Part shown: one piece after another, positions 8,187 through 16,708 of the stretch
Layout of the letters: each line of letters starts with the position of its first letter
Numbering within the stretch: position 1 is the first letter of the stretch
NCBI GenBank assembly: GCA_026393985.1
Contig: JAPKZB010000032.1
Coordinates: 1 to 64,000 of the forward strand
Reading direction: 5' to 3'
Length of the DNA stretch: 64,000 nt
From: Acidobacteriota bacterium
GTDB taxonomy: Bacteria; Acidobacteriota; Terriglobia; Bryobacterales; Bryobacteraceae
Notes under the pieces: model-generated
Seen by the model: only the letters and a program-made list of their open reading frames with translations
Databases searched by the model: none
What the model was told of the DNA's origin: nothing
Translations under genes and position numbers: made by a program

Positions 8187-11100
8187 TTAGAACGTAAATT
8201 TCAGCGCCATCTGCACCAGCCGCGCATTCACCGACGTCGACGTGATTTGACCGTATCCCGTGTTGTCGATGTTGTTGCCCGGGTTGCCGAAGTTCGCCTT
8301 GTTCAGCACGTTGAACATTTCCGTCCGGAACTGCATATTGAACCGCTCGGCGAACTTGAAGTCCTTGAACACCGAGAAGTCCACCGTGCTCTGCCCCGGC
8401 CCACGCAACATGCCACGGCCGGAGTTGCCGTAGGTACCGCGCGGAGCGCGGAAGAACGCCGCCGGGTTGATGTAGGTGCGCAGATTACTCTTCAGGTCGC
8501 CGGGCGTTTTCAGGGGAACGCCCGCGTTCACGTTGGCAAAGAACGGGGCGGCGGGGTCCGTCGCGATGCCGCCCAAACCCTGGCCGCTATCGCGGTTGAA
8601 CACCGTGATCGGGGTGCCGGTCTGCGCCACGAAGAAGGCGTTTACGCTCCAGTTGTTGAGCAGGAACTTGCCGGCTCCGCCCGTGAACTTGCTCGGCAGG
8701 TCCTGGTTCAGCACAACGGTCAACCGGTGAGTCCGATCGAAGTTCGCCGGGCCTTTGGCGCGGCTCAGGTCGTTCCACGGCGTCGGGAAGATGCTGGTAA
8801 AAAAGCGCGCGTTGTCGTCGCCATTGCCGAGCGTTTTGCCCCAGGTGTAGGCCCCCTGCATCGTCGTCAGTTTGCTGCGCTTCTTCACCGTGGTTTGGAA
8901 CGAGTGGTAGGTGGAAGAGCCGTTCTGCGCGGTGATGAGCAGTGTGCCAAAGCCGGGGTACCGGCGCACGGCCGTGCCGTCGGCCTGCGGAATGATCGGG
9001 TTGAAGTTCCGGCGAGCCATCAGGTTGGTGCCCTTCGTCCCAACATAGGCGGATTCAATCAGGACGTTGCCCTTCAGTTGCCGCTGCACGCTGAAGTTGT
9101 ACTGCCAGGCGTTGTCGTACTTGGTGTTCTTTTCGGTTCCCCAAACCTGCTGCTGGTCGGTCGTACGGGTCGGGAACGGAATCCGCTTCGGGTCGTAGCC
9201 CGGATCGAGGTAAGTCCAGTTGTCGGGAGCGTTCAAGCGGCACGGGGTGCCCGGGGCCGAACAGTCCGCTTCCAACTGCGCGAAAGTCGGCGGATTGTTG
9301 AAAGCCTGTTGGGCGATCTGGCCCGTCCGGGTGTCGTAATAGAGCCCGGCACCGGCCCGGATGACCCACGCCTCACCCAAACGATAAGCGAGACCCACGC
9401 GAGGGGCAATGTTGTTCGCGTCGTTGTAAAGACCAGACTTCGGAACGCCGTTGACCCCGCCCTGTACGATGCCCGACGCTTCCAGGGTACCCACTCCGGT
9501 GTAGCGGTCCGGCCACCAGTTCACCATGCCGAGGTTGTAAGCGGCCGGTTGGAAGTGATACTCGTAACGAGCGCCGTAGTTGAGCGTCAGTCGCTCGCTC
9601 ACTTTCCAATCGTCGTTGACGAAGGCGCTCACCAGGTTGTCGCGCATCTTCAATTCGCCGCCGACGCCCGGCGCGCCGAACTGCTTCAACCGCGCATGGC
9701 TGAGAAGGAAGTCAGCATATTCGTCGCCGCTCGCTTGGCCATTGTATTGCCATAGCCCACGGCTGACCAGCGCGTTCTTCGGGTTGTAGTCAGAAATCTG
9801 GCTCTCTGCGCCGTACTTGATGTTGTGCTTGCCGCGGATCCAGGTCATCGTCGCGCCCATCGTGTAGCGTTTGATGAAGTCCGACCAGTTGGCCTGATTG
9901 CCGAACTGCGTGTAGTTGAGAATATTGATGCGCGGCATGCCGTCGAGGTTGGTGACCGACAGGGGCCGAAGCCCGACGGTGGTCGGCGCATCCTGATTCT
10001 GCATCTGCAAAAACTGCGAAGAGTCGTCGAAGCCGAATCGCGCTTCCAGCACCTGGGTGGCGCTAAACAAGTGGGTGTAGGTCACGTTGCCGGAATCCTT
10101 CTGGCGGTTGGCGATGTTGCCGAAACCGGGCAAGCCTTGCCCGAAGGGCGACAGGTCACCCTGTTTGCTCTTGAACCAACGGCCGGAGATGGTATCGTTC
10201 TGGCCGAAGCGATGGTCAAACTTCACAGTCCACATGTCGATATCCGTGGCGATCGACTGCGCGGCGAAGAAGTTGTTGGCACCGAGCGAGAAATTCGGCA
10301 CCGGGATGAACTTGTCCTGAATCGCCTTCGAAATGGGATTGATGCGGGAGGCCGGGATGATCGCTCCAGGAAAGGGTTGGCCGGTCACGGGGTCGTTGAT
10401 GACCCGCCGCTGGGAAAAGTCGCCGTTGCGCATAGCCAGGGTCGGGACAATACGCTGAATCGCGGCGCCCGAAGAGTTGGCGTTGCGTTGGCGGGAGCTT
10501 TCAACTCCGAAGAAGAAGAAGGTGCGGTCCTTGCCGTTGTAAACTTTCGGCATCAGCACCGGGCCGCCGATGTTGGCGCCGAATTGGTTTTGGTTGTTCT
10601 GGCCGCGGACGGGGTTGAAGAACGGGCGGGAGTTAAGCTTCGTGTTCCGGAGGAACTCGTAGGCCGAGCCGTGAAACTGGTTGGTTCCGCTGCGGGTGGT
10701 AACGTTGATGGCCGAACCCAGGTTGCGGCCGTATTCGGCACTGAACAGGCTCGTCATCACCTTGAATTCGCTTAAGAACTCAATCGACGGGGTACCATCG
10801 CCGTCGGGCGCATTGTTCAGGGGGTTAGTGGTCGGGACGCCGTCGACGAGGAGGTTGTTGCTGCCGCGGCGCGCTCCGTTGACGCTGACGCTGGCGCTGC
10901 CGGTGCCGGGATTGTCGGCGTTGAAGACGTCACCAACGACGCCCGCCGAAGTGCCTAGAATCTGCGTAAAGTTCCGCGTCGCCAGCGGAATCGATTGGAT
11001 CGTCCGTTGCTCCACCACCTGCCCGATCGTCACCTTCTCGCTCTGCAGCAGCGGCGTCTCCGCCGTCACGTTCACCGTATCGGTCACCTGCCCCACGCTC

Positions 11101-11417
11101 AACGTCACGTCAATGCGCGCCCGCTCGCTCGTGTTCACAATGACGCCCGTCTGCTGCACGCGCTGAAAACCCTTGCTCTCCACCACAATCCGGTACGTCC
11201 CGGACCGCAGCAGCGGAAACAGATAGTTGCCCGCGTCATCGGTTACCGTACGGAATTCCCCTCCGGTCTGCGCGTTCGTCGCCGTCACCGCGGCGCCCAC
11301 AATCACGGCGCCGGTCGGATCTTTCACCGTCCCGGTCACACTGCCCGTTGTTTCCTGAGCGGCCAACGGCGCCAGCCCGAGGATGATCCCAAAGCAAAAT
11401 TTAACGGCTTGATTCAT
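8187..11417 (-). CDS. TonB-dependent receptor, Oar-like
   Basis: Outer-membrane receptor of 1076 aa. The signal peptide ends near LAPLAAQ (residue 21), followed by a carboxypeptidase-regulatory-like domain (TGSVTGTVKDPTGAVIVGA, about residues 24-110), a plug (NLLVDGVPTTNPLNN, SAINVTTRSGTNQFHGS) and a barrel that finishes in ALKFTF with terminal phenylalanine. It is the second gene of the minus-strand operon, 19 bases after the YncE/phosphoesterase gene and 7 before the FG-GAP gene. That linkage suggests the products serve one uptake or degradation task, perhaps for a phosphorylated substrate, but no substrate can be read from sequence. Confidence 0.94.
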   Translation of the reverse strand: MNQAVKFCFGIILGLAPLAAQETTGSVTGTVKDPTGAVIVGAAVTATNAQTGGEFRTVTDDAGNYLFPLLRSGTYRIVVESKGFQRVQQTGVIVNTSERARIDVTLSVGQVTDTVNVTAETPLLQSEKVTIGQVVEQRTIQSIPLATRNFTQILGTSAGVVGDVFNADNPGTGSASVSVNGARRGSNNLLVDGVPTTNPLNNAPDGDGTPSIEFLSEFKVMTSLFSAEYGRNLGSAINVTTRSGTNQFHGSAYEFLRNTKLNSRPFFNPVRGQNNQNQFGANIGGPVLMPKVYNGKDRTFFFFGVESSRQRNANSSGAAIQRIVPTLAMRNGDFSQRRVINDPVTGQPFPGAIIPASRINPISKAIQDKFIPVPNFSLGANNFFAAQSIATDIDMWTVKFDHRFGQNDTISGRWFKSKQGDLSPFGQGLPGFGNIANRQKDSGNVTYTHLFSATQVLEARFGFDDSSQFLQMQNQDAPTTVGLRPLSVTNLDGMPRINILNYTQFGNQANWSDFIKRYTMGATMTWIRGKHNIKYGAESQISDYNPKNALVSRGLWQYNGQASGDEYADFLLSHARLKQFGAPGVGGELKMRDNLVSAFVNDDWKVSERLTLNYGARYEYHFQPAAYNLGMVNWWPDRYTGVGTLEASGIVQGGVNGVPKSGLYNDANNIAPRVGLAYRLGEAWVIRAGAGLYYDTRTGQIAQQAFNNPPTFAQLEADCSAPGTPCRLNAPDNWTYLDPGYDPKRIPFPTRTTDQQQVWGTEKNTKYDNAWQYNFSVQRQLKGNVLIESAYVGTKGTNLMARRNFNPIIPQADGTAVRRYPGFGTLLITAQNGSSTYHSFQTTVKKRSKLTTMQGAYTWGKTLGNGDDNARFFTSIFPTPWNDLSRAKGPANFDRTHRLTVVLNQDLPSKFTGGAGKFLLNNWSVNAFFVAQTGTPITVFNRDSGQGLGGIATDPAAPFFANVNAGVPLKTPGDLKSNLRTYINPAAFFRAPRGTYGNSGRGMLRGPGQSTVDFSVFKDFKFAERFNMQFRTEMFNVLNKANFGNPGNNIDNTGYGQITSTSVNARLVQMALKFTF

Positions 11418-11436
11418 GGGCCGTAGTATACCCCAA

Positions 11437-13902
11437 TTAGGGTTTCAGGCCGATGACGCCGGGGTACGGCGCATCGTACCCCTTCGCCTCGCCCCACAGA
11501 ATCCGGTTCAGCGTATCCGTCGGCACATCGTCCACATCGCTCCAATTCATCATGGCCGACTCCTCGGCCGCCCACCGCTCCCGCCCCTGCAGCGCCCGCA
11601 GCGGCGGGTTTAACTCATCCAGCTTCACCCGCGCCGGCACATGCGTGTACGGCCGCAAATCCGCGTCTTTCACAAACACCCCGTTCATCGCCCGCGCCGC
11701 CTGCAAAAACCGCGTCTTCGGCTCAATCCGGAACACGTCCTGAATCGTCCGCACCATGCTCGTCTGCGTGTAAAAGTTCGAATTCAGCGACTTCCGCTTC
11801 ACGTGCGGCCCAATCGCCAGCGCCACCGTCCGGTTCCCCGCCACGTGGTCCACCCCGTCCTGCGCATCGTCCTCCACCACCAGAATCAGCGACTTCGCCC
11901 AGATCTTGCTCTTGCTGATCCCCTCCACCATCCGGCCCAGCGCCAGATCGTTATCCGCCACCATCGCCCGCGGCGTCGGCGCCCCTGGGTTCTTCCCCAC
12001 CGTGTGGTCGCTCATCATCGTCACAATCGTCAGGTTCGGCGTCGTCCCGTCCTTGTCCCACTTCGCCAGCCGCTCCAAAAACGCCTCGGCCCGAATCTGG
12101 TCCGGAATCTTCATCTCGCTCGGCGGGAACCGCTCATCATAGATCCCTTTCATCGCCGGCACGCCGCACCGCGACGCTACCACGTCCCGCCACGTCCCCT
12201 TCTTGTAGTGATCCCAGTAGAACGTCCACGGCGGCAGCGCGCTCTCGTTCACATCCTTTACGAGCCCCGTCTTGGCGTCAAACACCGCCGGCAGCGACAG
12301 CGGCCCCAGCAACTGCACCCGCAGCGGCCGCCGCGCCCCCTGCCAGAAAAAGCCCTGTGGACTCACCGCCAACCCGTCCGCCATGTTCCACGCATAACCC
12401 CGCGGCGCCGCCTGCAGCGCCCGCTCCACGTGGTCGCTCACAAAACCCATCATCAGCCACTGATGCCCCTCAAAACTAATCGCCCCCGACGCATAAAAGT
12501 TATCGAGCAGCACAAACTCCTCGGCTAGCGCATGATGATTCGGCGTCACCTCCCGCGGATACATCGCCAACTCCTTCTTCCCGTTCCCCACCGGCATATC
12601 GCCGAACACCTGATCATACGTCCGGTTCTCTTTGATCAGCAGAAACACGTGCTCAATGCCCAGCCGGTCCAGATCCTTCACCCCGCCCTGCGGCGTAAAC
12701 CGCGGCGCGTTCGCCAACTTCACCTCGCGCTGTCCCGCCGCCGCCTGCGCCTGGCTCGGCGCCGGAATCGTCATCAGACTGCCCTCAAAAGCCCGCGTGT
12801 TGAACTGCCCCGGCGCCTGCTCCGTGTTCCCCACGCCCTTGATGTTCACGACGCGCAAATCGCCCTTGCCATCGAGCGCCATCGCCGAAGGAAACCACCC
12901 CGTCGGGATCGCCCCCACCCGCTTGCCGCCCTCCACAATCGCCACCGCGTTCTCCCCCGCGCACGCGACATACAACCGGCTCCCGTCACCGCTATAGAGC
13001 ACCCCCACCGGCTGCCCGCCCACGGCCAGCGTCCGCGTCTTTCGTGACTTGGTCTCCACCAGCGTCACCGTATCCGCATGGCCGTTGGCCACCGCCACCT
13101 CGCCCCCATCTGGCCGCATCGCCACGCCCGACGGCGCCCGGTCCACCGGCACATCCTCCCGCTTGCCGTCCGCCAGCGCTAACACCGTCAAACTCCCCGG
13201 CAGCACCGACCCGTTGGCATCCACCGGCACCTCCACCCCGCCACTCGGCGCCGTCGCCGCGCCCGCCGGCACCGCCGACCCCGCCCGGTTCGTCACATAC
13301 GCCACCCCGTCCCGCACCACCACGCCAAACGGCGCCAAACCCGTCGCCCAGCGCCGGATCTCCTTCCGCGTCGCCCGGTCAAACGCCACCAGCACGTTGT
13401 CCCGGTGCATCGCTACGTACACCGTCTTGCCGTCGGCCGCAAACGCGATCCCCGTCGGCACCGCATGCCCCGGCAGGTTCAACCGCTCCGTCGCCGTCAC
13501 TTTTCCGGTGGCCCCCACCCCTAACACCAGCAAGCTGTCCGGCCCGGTCCGCGTCGTCTCCGACGCCCAAATCTCTTTGCCATCCGGCGAAAACGCAATC
13601 CCCGCATACGACGTCGTCTTCGCCTTTGCCCGGTCGACGACGCTCCCGCTCGTGCCGTCCAGAATCACCACCTCGTTCCCGCTCAGCACCGCCAGCCACC
13701 GCTTGGCCGGATCAAACGCCAGATCCACCGGACGCCCCTTGAAAAACAGCTGGCTCCCCCACGGCTTCACCAACTGATGGTTCGCCAGCAGAAAGCTGCC
13801 GTCCACCTGCCGCCCCAATAGAGTCGTCGAAATCAGGGGCGCCGACGCCGCTCCCAACGCGGCCACCGCCGCCACCAGCCATGCTGCATTCCGAAAGGTC
13901 AT
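11437..13902 (-). CDS. Bifunctional YncE-like beta-propeller / phosphoesterase-family protein
   Basis: An 821-aa secreted fusion. A signal-like N-terminus (residues 1-25) precedes a YVTN/YncE-type propeller of repeated blades (about 50-375; e.g. GIAFSPDGKEIWAS, GVAMRPDGGEVAVANG). The C-terminal half (about 410-800) is a phosphoesterase domain of the acid phosphatase / phospholipase C type, with ENRTYDQVFGD at 425-435, NNFYASGAIS-like and VEDDAQDGVDH segments typical of alkaline-phosphatase-superfamily folds. This two-domain architecture is common in Acidobacteria. It likely cleaves a phosphate ester in the periplasm or outside. First gene of the receptor 2 operon; its ATG (13902) is 32 bases from the divergent cysM start, with a perfect palindrome between them. 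Confidence 0.87.
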   Translation of the reverse strand: MTFRNAAWLVAAVAALGAASAPLISTTLLGRQVDGSFLLANHQLVKPWGSQLFFKGRPVDLAFDPAKRWLAVLSGNEVVILDGTSGSVVDRAKAKTTSYAGIAFSPDGKEIWASETTRTGPDSLLVLGVGATGKVTATERLNLPGHAVPTGIAFAADGKTVYVAMHRDNVLVAFDRATRKEIRRWATGLAPFGVVVRDGVAYVTNRAGSAVPAGAATAPSGGVEVPVDANGSVLPGSLTVLALADGKREDVPVDRAPSGVAMRPDGGEVAVANGHADTVTLVETKSRKTRTLAVGGQPVGVLYSGDGSRLYVACAGENAVAIVEGGKRVGAIPTGWFPSAMALDGKGDLRVVNIKGVGNTEQAPGQFNTRAFEGSLMTIPAPSQAQAAAGQREVKLANAPRFTPQGGVKDLDRLGIEHVFLLIKENRTYDQVFGDMPVGNGKKELAMYPREVTPNHHALAEEFVLLDNFYASGAISFEGHQWLMMGFVSDHVERALQAAPRGYAWNMADGLAVSPQGFFWQGARRPLRVQLLGPLSLPAVFDAKTGLVKDVNESALPPWTFYWDHYKKGTWRDVVASRCGVPAMKGIYDERFPPSEMKIPDQIRAEAFLERLAKWDKDGTTPNLTIVTMMSDHTVGKNPGAPTPRAMVADNDLALGRMVEGISKSKIWAKSLILVVEDDAQDGVDHVAGNRTVALAIGPHVKRKSLNSNFYTQTSMVRTIQDVFRIEPKTRFLQAARAMNGVFVKDADLRPYTHVPARVKLDELNPPLRALQGRERWAAEESAMMNWSDVDDVPTDTLNRILWGEAKGYDAPYPGVIGLKP

Positions 13903-13913
13903 CGCCTCAAAGC

Positions 13914-13925
13914 GTAACGCGTTAC
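13914..13925. promoter_or_regulatory. Perfect 12-bp palindrome in a 32-bp divergent intergenic region
   Basis: GTAACGCGTTAC reads identically on both strands and occupies the middle of the gap between the phosphoesterase operon (-) and the cysM operon (+). Position and symmetry suit a dimeric regulator that could control both operons. A related palindrome with the same ACGCGT core, CTTACGCGTAAG, lies at 37217-37228. Confidence 0.4.
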
Positions 13926-13934
13926 CCTGGGAGG

Positions 13935-14840
13935 ATGCACCTGATCGAAGCCATCGGCAACACGCCGCTCTTCCGGCTCGACCGCCTAACTGCCCACCTG
14001 CCCGGCATCGAACTCTACGGCAAAGCCGAGTTCTCGAACCCCGGCGGCAGCGTCAAAGACCGCCCGGCGCTCAACATGATCCTCGACGGCGAACGCCGCA
14101 GCCTCCTCACCCCGGACAAAATTCTCCTCGACTCCACCTCCGGAAATACCGGCATCGCCTACGCCATGATCGCCGCCGCCCGCGGCTATCCGGTCAAACT
14201 CTGCCTCCCGGCCAACGCCTCGCCGGAACGCAAACAGATCCTCGCCGCCTACGGCGCCGAACTCGTCCTCACCGACCCCGACACCGGCTCCGACGGCGCC
14301 ATCCGCGAGTGCAAGAAGATCTACGCCGCCGACCCCGGCCGCTACTTCTACCCCGACCAGTACAACAACCCCGCCAACTGGCAGGCCCACTACCAGACCA
14401 CCGCCCTCGAAATCCTCGCCCAAACCGATCACCGCATCACCCACTTCGTCGCCGCCATGGGCACCTCCGGCACCTTCGTCGGCACCACCCGCCGCCTCAA
14501 AGAGGTCAACCCCGCCATCCAGTGCATCTCCGCCCAACCCTCCAGCGGCTTCCACGGCCTCGAAGGGCTCAAGCACATGCCCACCGCCATCGTCCCCGGC
14601 ATCTACGACGAATCGCTCGCCGACGACAACCTCTGGATTGAAACCGAAGATGCCTACCGCATGGCCCGCCGCCTCGCCCGTCAGGAAGGCCTTCTGGTCG
14701 GCATCTCCGCCGGCGCCAATGTCCACGGAGCCCTTTCGCTCGCTGAACGCATCAAAAAAGGGGTCATCGTCACCATCCTCTGCGACGGCGCCGAAAAGTA
14801 CCTCTCCGAACCCTTCTGGAACGACCCTCAATACTCATGA
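13935..14840 (+). CDS. cysM: PLP-dependent cysteine synthase, CysM type
   Basis: Beta-replacement enzyme that makes cysteine from an activated serine. The 301-aa protein has the fold-type II signature: PLP lysine K41 in GGSVKDRPALNM, phosphate-binding DSTSGNTGIAYAM and a glycine-rich segment MGTSGTFVG. ATG 13935 directly follows GGGAGG; an upstream in-frame extension to 13881 runs into the divergent gene and is unlikely. The gene overlaps the next by ATGA and heads a four-gene unit with a JAMM protease, a ubiquitin-like carrier and an E1/rhodanese protein. That set matches the mycobacterial CysM-Mec-CysO-MoeZ route, in which the sulfur donor is a protein thiocarboxylate and the acceptor O-phosphoserine. 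Acceptor use here is inference. Confidence 0.92.
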   Translation: MHLIEAIGNTPLFRLDRLTAHLPGIELYGKAEFSNPGGSVKDRPALNMILDGERRSLLTPDKILLDSTSGNTGIAYAMIAAARGYPVKLCLPANASPERKQILAAYGAELVLTDPDTGSDGAIRECKKIYAADPGRYFYPDQYNNPANWQAHYQTTALEILAQTDHRITHFVAAMGTSGTFVGTTRRLKEVNPAIQCISAQPSSGFHGLEGLKHMPTAIVPGIYDESLADDNLWIETEDAYRMARRLARQEGLLVGISAGANVHGALSLAERIKKGVIVTILCDGAEKYLSEPFWNDPQYS

Positions 14841-15253
14841 TCCGCGTACACCCCGAACCCTGGGCCACCATGGTCGCCCACGCTGAAGCCACCTACCCCA
14901 ACGAGTGCTGCGGCGCCATGCTGGGCACGGCCGATGGCGACGACAAAACCGTCACCGTCGCCCTCCCGCTTGAAAACGCCTACACCGGCGCCCAGGAAGA
15001 CCGCTACGAAATCCGCCCCGAAGATCTCCTCCGCGTCGAGCGCGAAGCCCGCCAGCGCGGCCTCGACGTCCTCGGCATCTTCCACTCCCATCCGGACTGC
15101 GACGCCTACTTCTCGAAAACCGACCTCGAAAACTCCTGCCCCTGGTACAGCTTCATCGTCCTCAGCATCCAAAAAGGGAAGTTCCACCACGCCAACAGCT
15201 GGCTCCCGAACGCCGAGCAAACGAAAGCCGAGCAGGAACCTTTAGAATATTAA
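14837..15253 (+). CDS. mec: JAMM/MPN+ metalloprotease (Mec-like)
   Basis: Zinc isopeptidase-like enzyme expected to release cysteine from the cysteinyl-carrier conjugate, and possibly to trim the carrier. The 138-aa sequence has the complete JAMM centre: Glu23 (PNECCG), then His83 and His85, Ser93 and Asp96 in HSHPDCDAYFSKTD. Its ATG overlaps the cysM stop (ATGA), and the gene ends 13 bases before the carrier gene, which has a good AAGGAAAC upstream. It is homologous in context to mycobacterial Mec+. The carrier ends in GGRC rather than GG, so a processing role on the C-terminus, known for JAMM proteins paired with QbsE-type carriers, is also possible. Confidence 0.88.
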   Translation: MIRVHPEPWATMVAHAEATYPNECCGAMLGTADGDDKTVTVALPLENAYTGAQEDRYEIRPEDLLRVEREARQRGLDVLGIFHSHPDCDAYFSKTDLENSCPWYSFIVLSIQKGKFHHANSWLPNAEQTKAEQEPLEY

Positions 15254-15266
15254 GGAAACATCCAAA

Positions 15267-15545
15267 ATGGCCAAGATCCTCATTCCTACCCCCTTGCGGC
15301 AGTACGCCGAAAAGAATAACTCCGTCGAAGTCTCGGGCTCCACCGTCGGCGAAGCGCTCGCCAACCTCACCACGCAGTTCCCCGACCTCCGGAAGAACCT
15401 CTACAACGACGAAGGCAAACTCCGCAGCTTCGTCAACGTCTACGTCAACGACGAAGACATCCGCTACCTGCAGAAGGATGCCACCGCCATCGCCGATGGC
15501 GACACCATCTCCATCGTGCCCTCCATCGCCGGTGGCCGATGCTAA
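15267..15545 (+). CDS. cysO: Ubiquitin-like sulfur-carrier protein (MoaD/ThiS/CysO family) ending GG-RC
   Basis: Small (92 aa) beta-grasp carrier that would be adenylated and thiocarboxylated on its C-terminal glycine by the MoeZ protein encoded next, then feed sulfide to CysM. The start (MAKILIPTPLRQYAEKN) and the end (DGDTISIVPSIAGG) fit CysO. The diglycine is at residues 89-90 but is followed by Arg91-Cys92, so the glycine is not terminal. The extra two codons lie in the 7-base overlap with moeZ (CGATGCTAA). Either the JAMM partner removes RC, as described for QbsE/HcyS-type carriers, or the overlap has disabled activation; the former seems likelier since the whole cassette is intact. Confidence 0.88.
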   Translation: MAKILIPTPLRQYAEKNNSVEVSGSTVGEALANLTTQFPDLRKNLYNDEGKLRSFVNVYVNDEDIRYLQKDATAIADGDTISIVPSIAGGRC

Positions 15546-16666
15546 CTCAGGAAGAGGTATCCCGCTATAGCCGGCACCTGATTATGCCGGAGGTCGGCGT
15601 CGCCGGCCAGGAAAAGCTCAAAGCCGCCAAAGTCCTCCTCATCGGAACCGGCGGCCTCGGCGCGCCCGTCGCCATGTACCTCGCCGCGGCCGGCGTTGGC
15701 ACCATCGGCCTCGTCGATTTCGACGTCGTCGATGTCTCGAACCTCCAGCGCCAGGTCATCCACGGCACCAAGGACATCGGCAAGAAGAAGATCGACTCGG
15801 CCGAAGAGACGATGCGCGACATCAACCCGCTCATCAAAATGATCAAGCACGAAGTCGCCCTGTCGAGCGCCAACGCCCTCGAAATCCTGAAGGATTACGA
15901 CATCATCGCCGACGGCACCGACAACTTCCCCACCCGCTTCCTGATCAACGACGCCTGCGTCCTGCTCAACAAGCCCAACGTCTACGCCTCCATCTTCCGC
16001 TTTGAAGGCCAGGCGACCATCTTCGCCGCCGAGGGCGGCCCTTGCTACCGCTGCCTCTATCCGGAACCGCCTCCTCCGGGCCTCGTCCCCAGCTGCGCCG
16101 AAGGCGGCGTGCTCGGCATTCTCCCGGGCGTGGTCGGCCTGTTGCAGGCCACCGAAGTCGTCAAGCTCATCCTCGGCGCCGGCGAACCGCTCATCGGCCG
16201 TCTGCTGCTCTACGACGCCCTCGCCATGAAGTTCCGCGAACTCAAGCTCCGCAAGAACCCCGAGTGCCTCTGCGCCACCGGCCAGGTGAAGCTCATCGAC
16301 TACGAACAGTTCTGCGGCATCCCCAAACAACCGGAGCCCCCGCCCATGTCTGCCGAAATCAGCCCCAAAGAAGTCAAAGCGCTCATCGACGCCAAGGAAA
16401 ACTTCGTCCTCATCGATGTCCGTGAGCCGCACGAGTTCCAGATCGGCCGCATCCCCACCTCCACGCTCATCCCGCTCGGGGATCTGCCGAAAAAGGTAGC
16501 CGAACTCGATCCCGCCGCCAACTACGTCCTCCATTGCAAGATGGGCGGCCGCAGCGCCAAGGGTTGCGATGTCCTCCGGCAGGCGGGCTTCAAAAATGTC
16601 CGGAACATGACCGGCGGTATCTCGGCCTGGTCCGACCAGGTCGATCCCTCCGTGCCCAAGTATTAG
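15539..16666 (+). CDS. moeZ: E1-like adenylyltransferase with C-terminal rhodanese domain (MoeZ)
   Basis: Activates the carrier C-terminus with ATP and transfers sulfur to it. Residues 1-255 are a ThiF/MoeB domain with the nucleotide loop GTGGLGAP (36-43), DGTDNFPTR around 125-133, zinc-type cysteines C169 and C172 (CYRC) and C243/C245 (CLC), and Cys186 in PSCAEGGVLGILPG. Residues about 272-375 are a rhodanese domain with active-site Cys333 in HCKMGGRSA. The start codon overlaps the end of the carrier gene, consistent with coupled translation. The final gene of the cysteine cassette; a 42-base gap separates it from TonB receptor 3. Confidence 0.93.
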   Translation: MLTQEEVSRYSRHLIMPEVGVAGQEKLKAAKVLLIGTGGLGAPVAMYLAAAGVGTIGLVDFDVVDVSNLQRQVIHGTKDIGKKKIDSAEETMRDINPLIKMIKHEVALSSANALEILKDYDIIADGTDNFPTRFLINDACVLLNKPNVYASIFRFEGQATIFAAEGGPCYRCLYPEPPPPGLVPSCAEGGVLGILPGVVGLLQATEVVKLILGAGEPLIGRLLLYDALAMKFRELKLRKNPECLCATGQVKLIDYEQFCGIPKQPEPPPMSAEISPKEVKALIDAKENFVLIDVREPHEFQIGRIPTSTLIPLGDLPKKVAELDPAANYVLHCKMGGRSAKGCDVLRQAGFKNVRNMTGGISAWSDQVDPSVPKY

Positions 16667-16708
16667 TCATCAACTGTTCATGGGCTGCACGATACCATGG
16701 TGTAGCCT

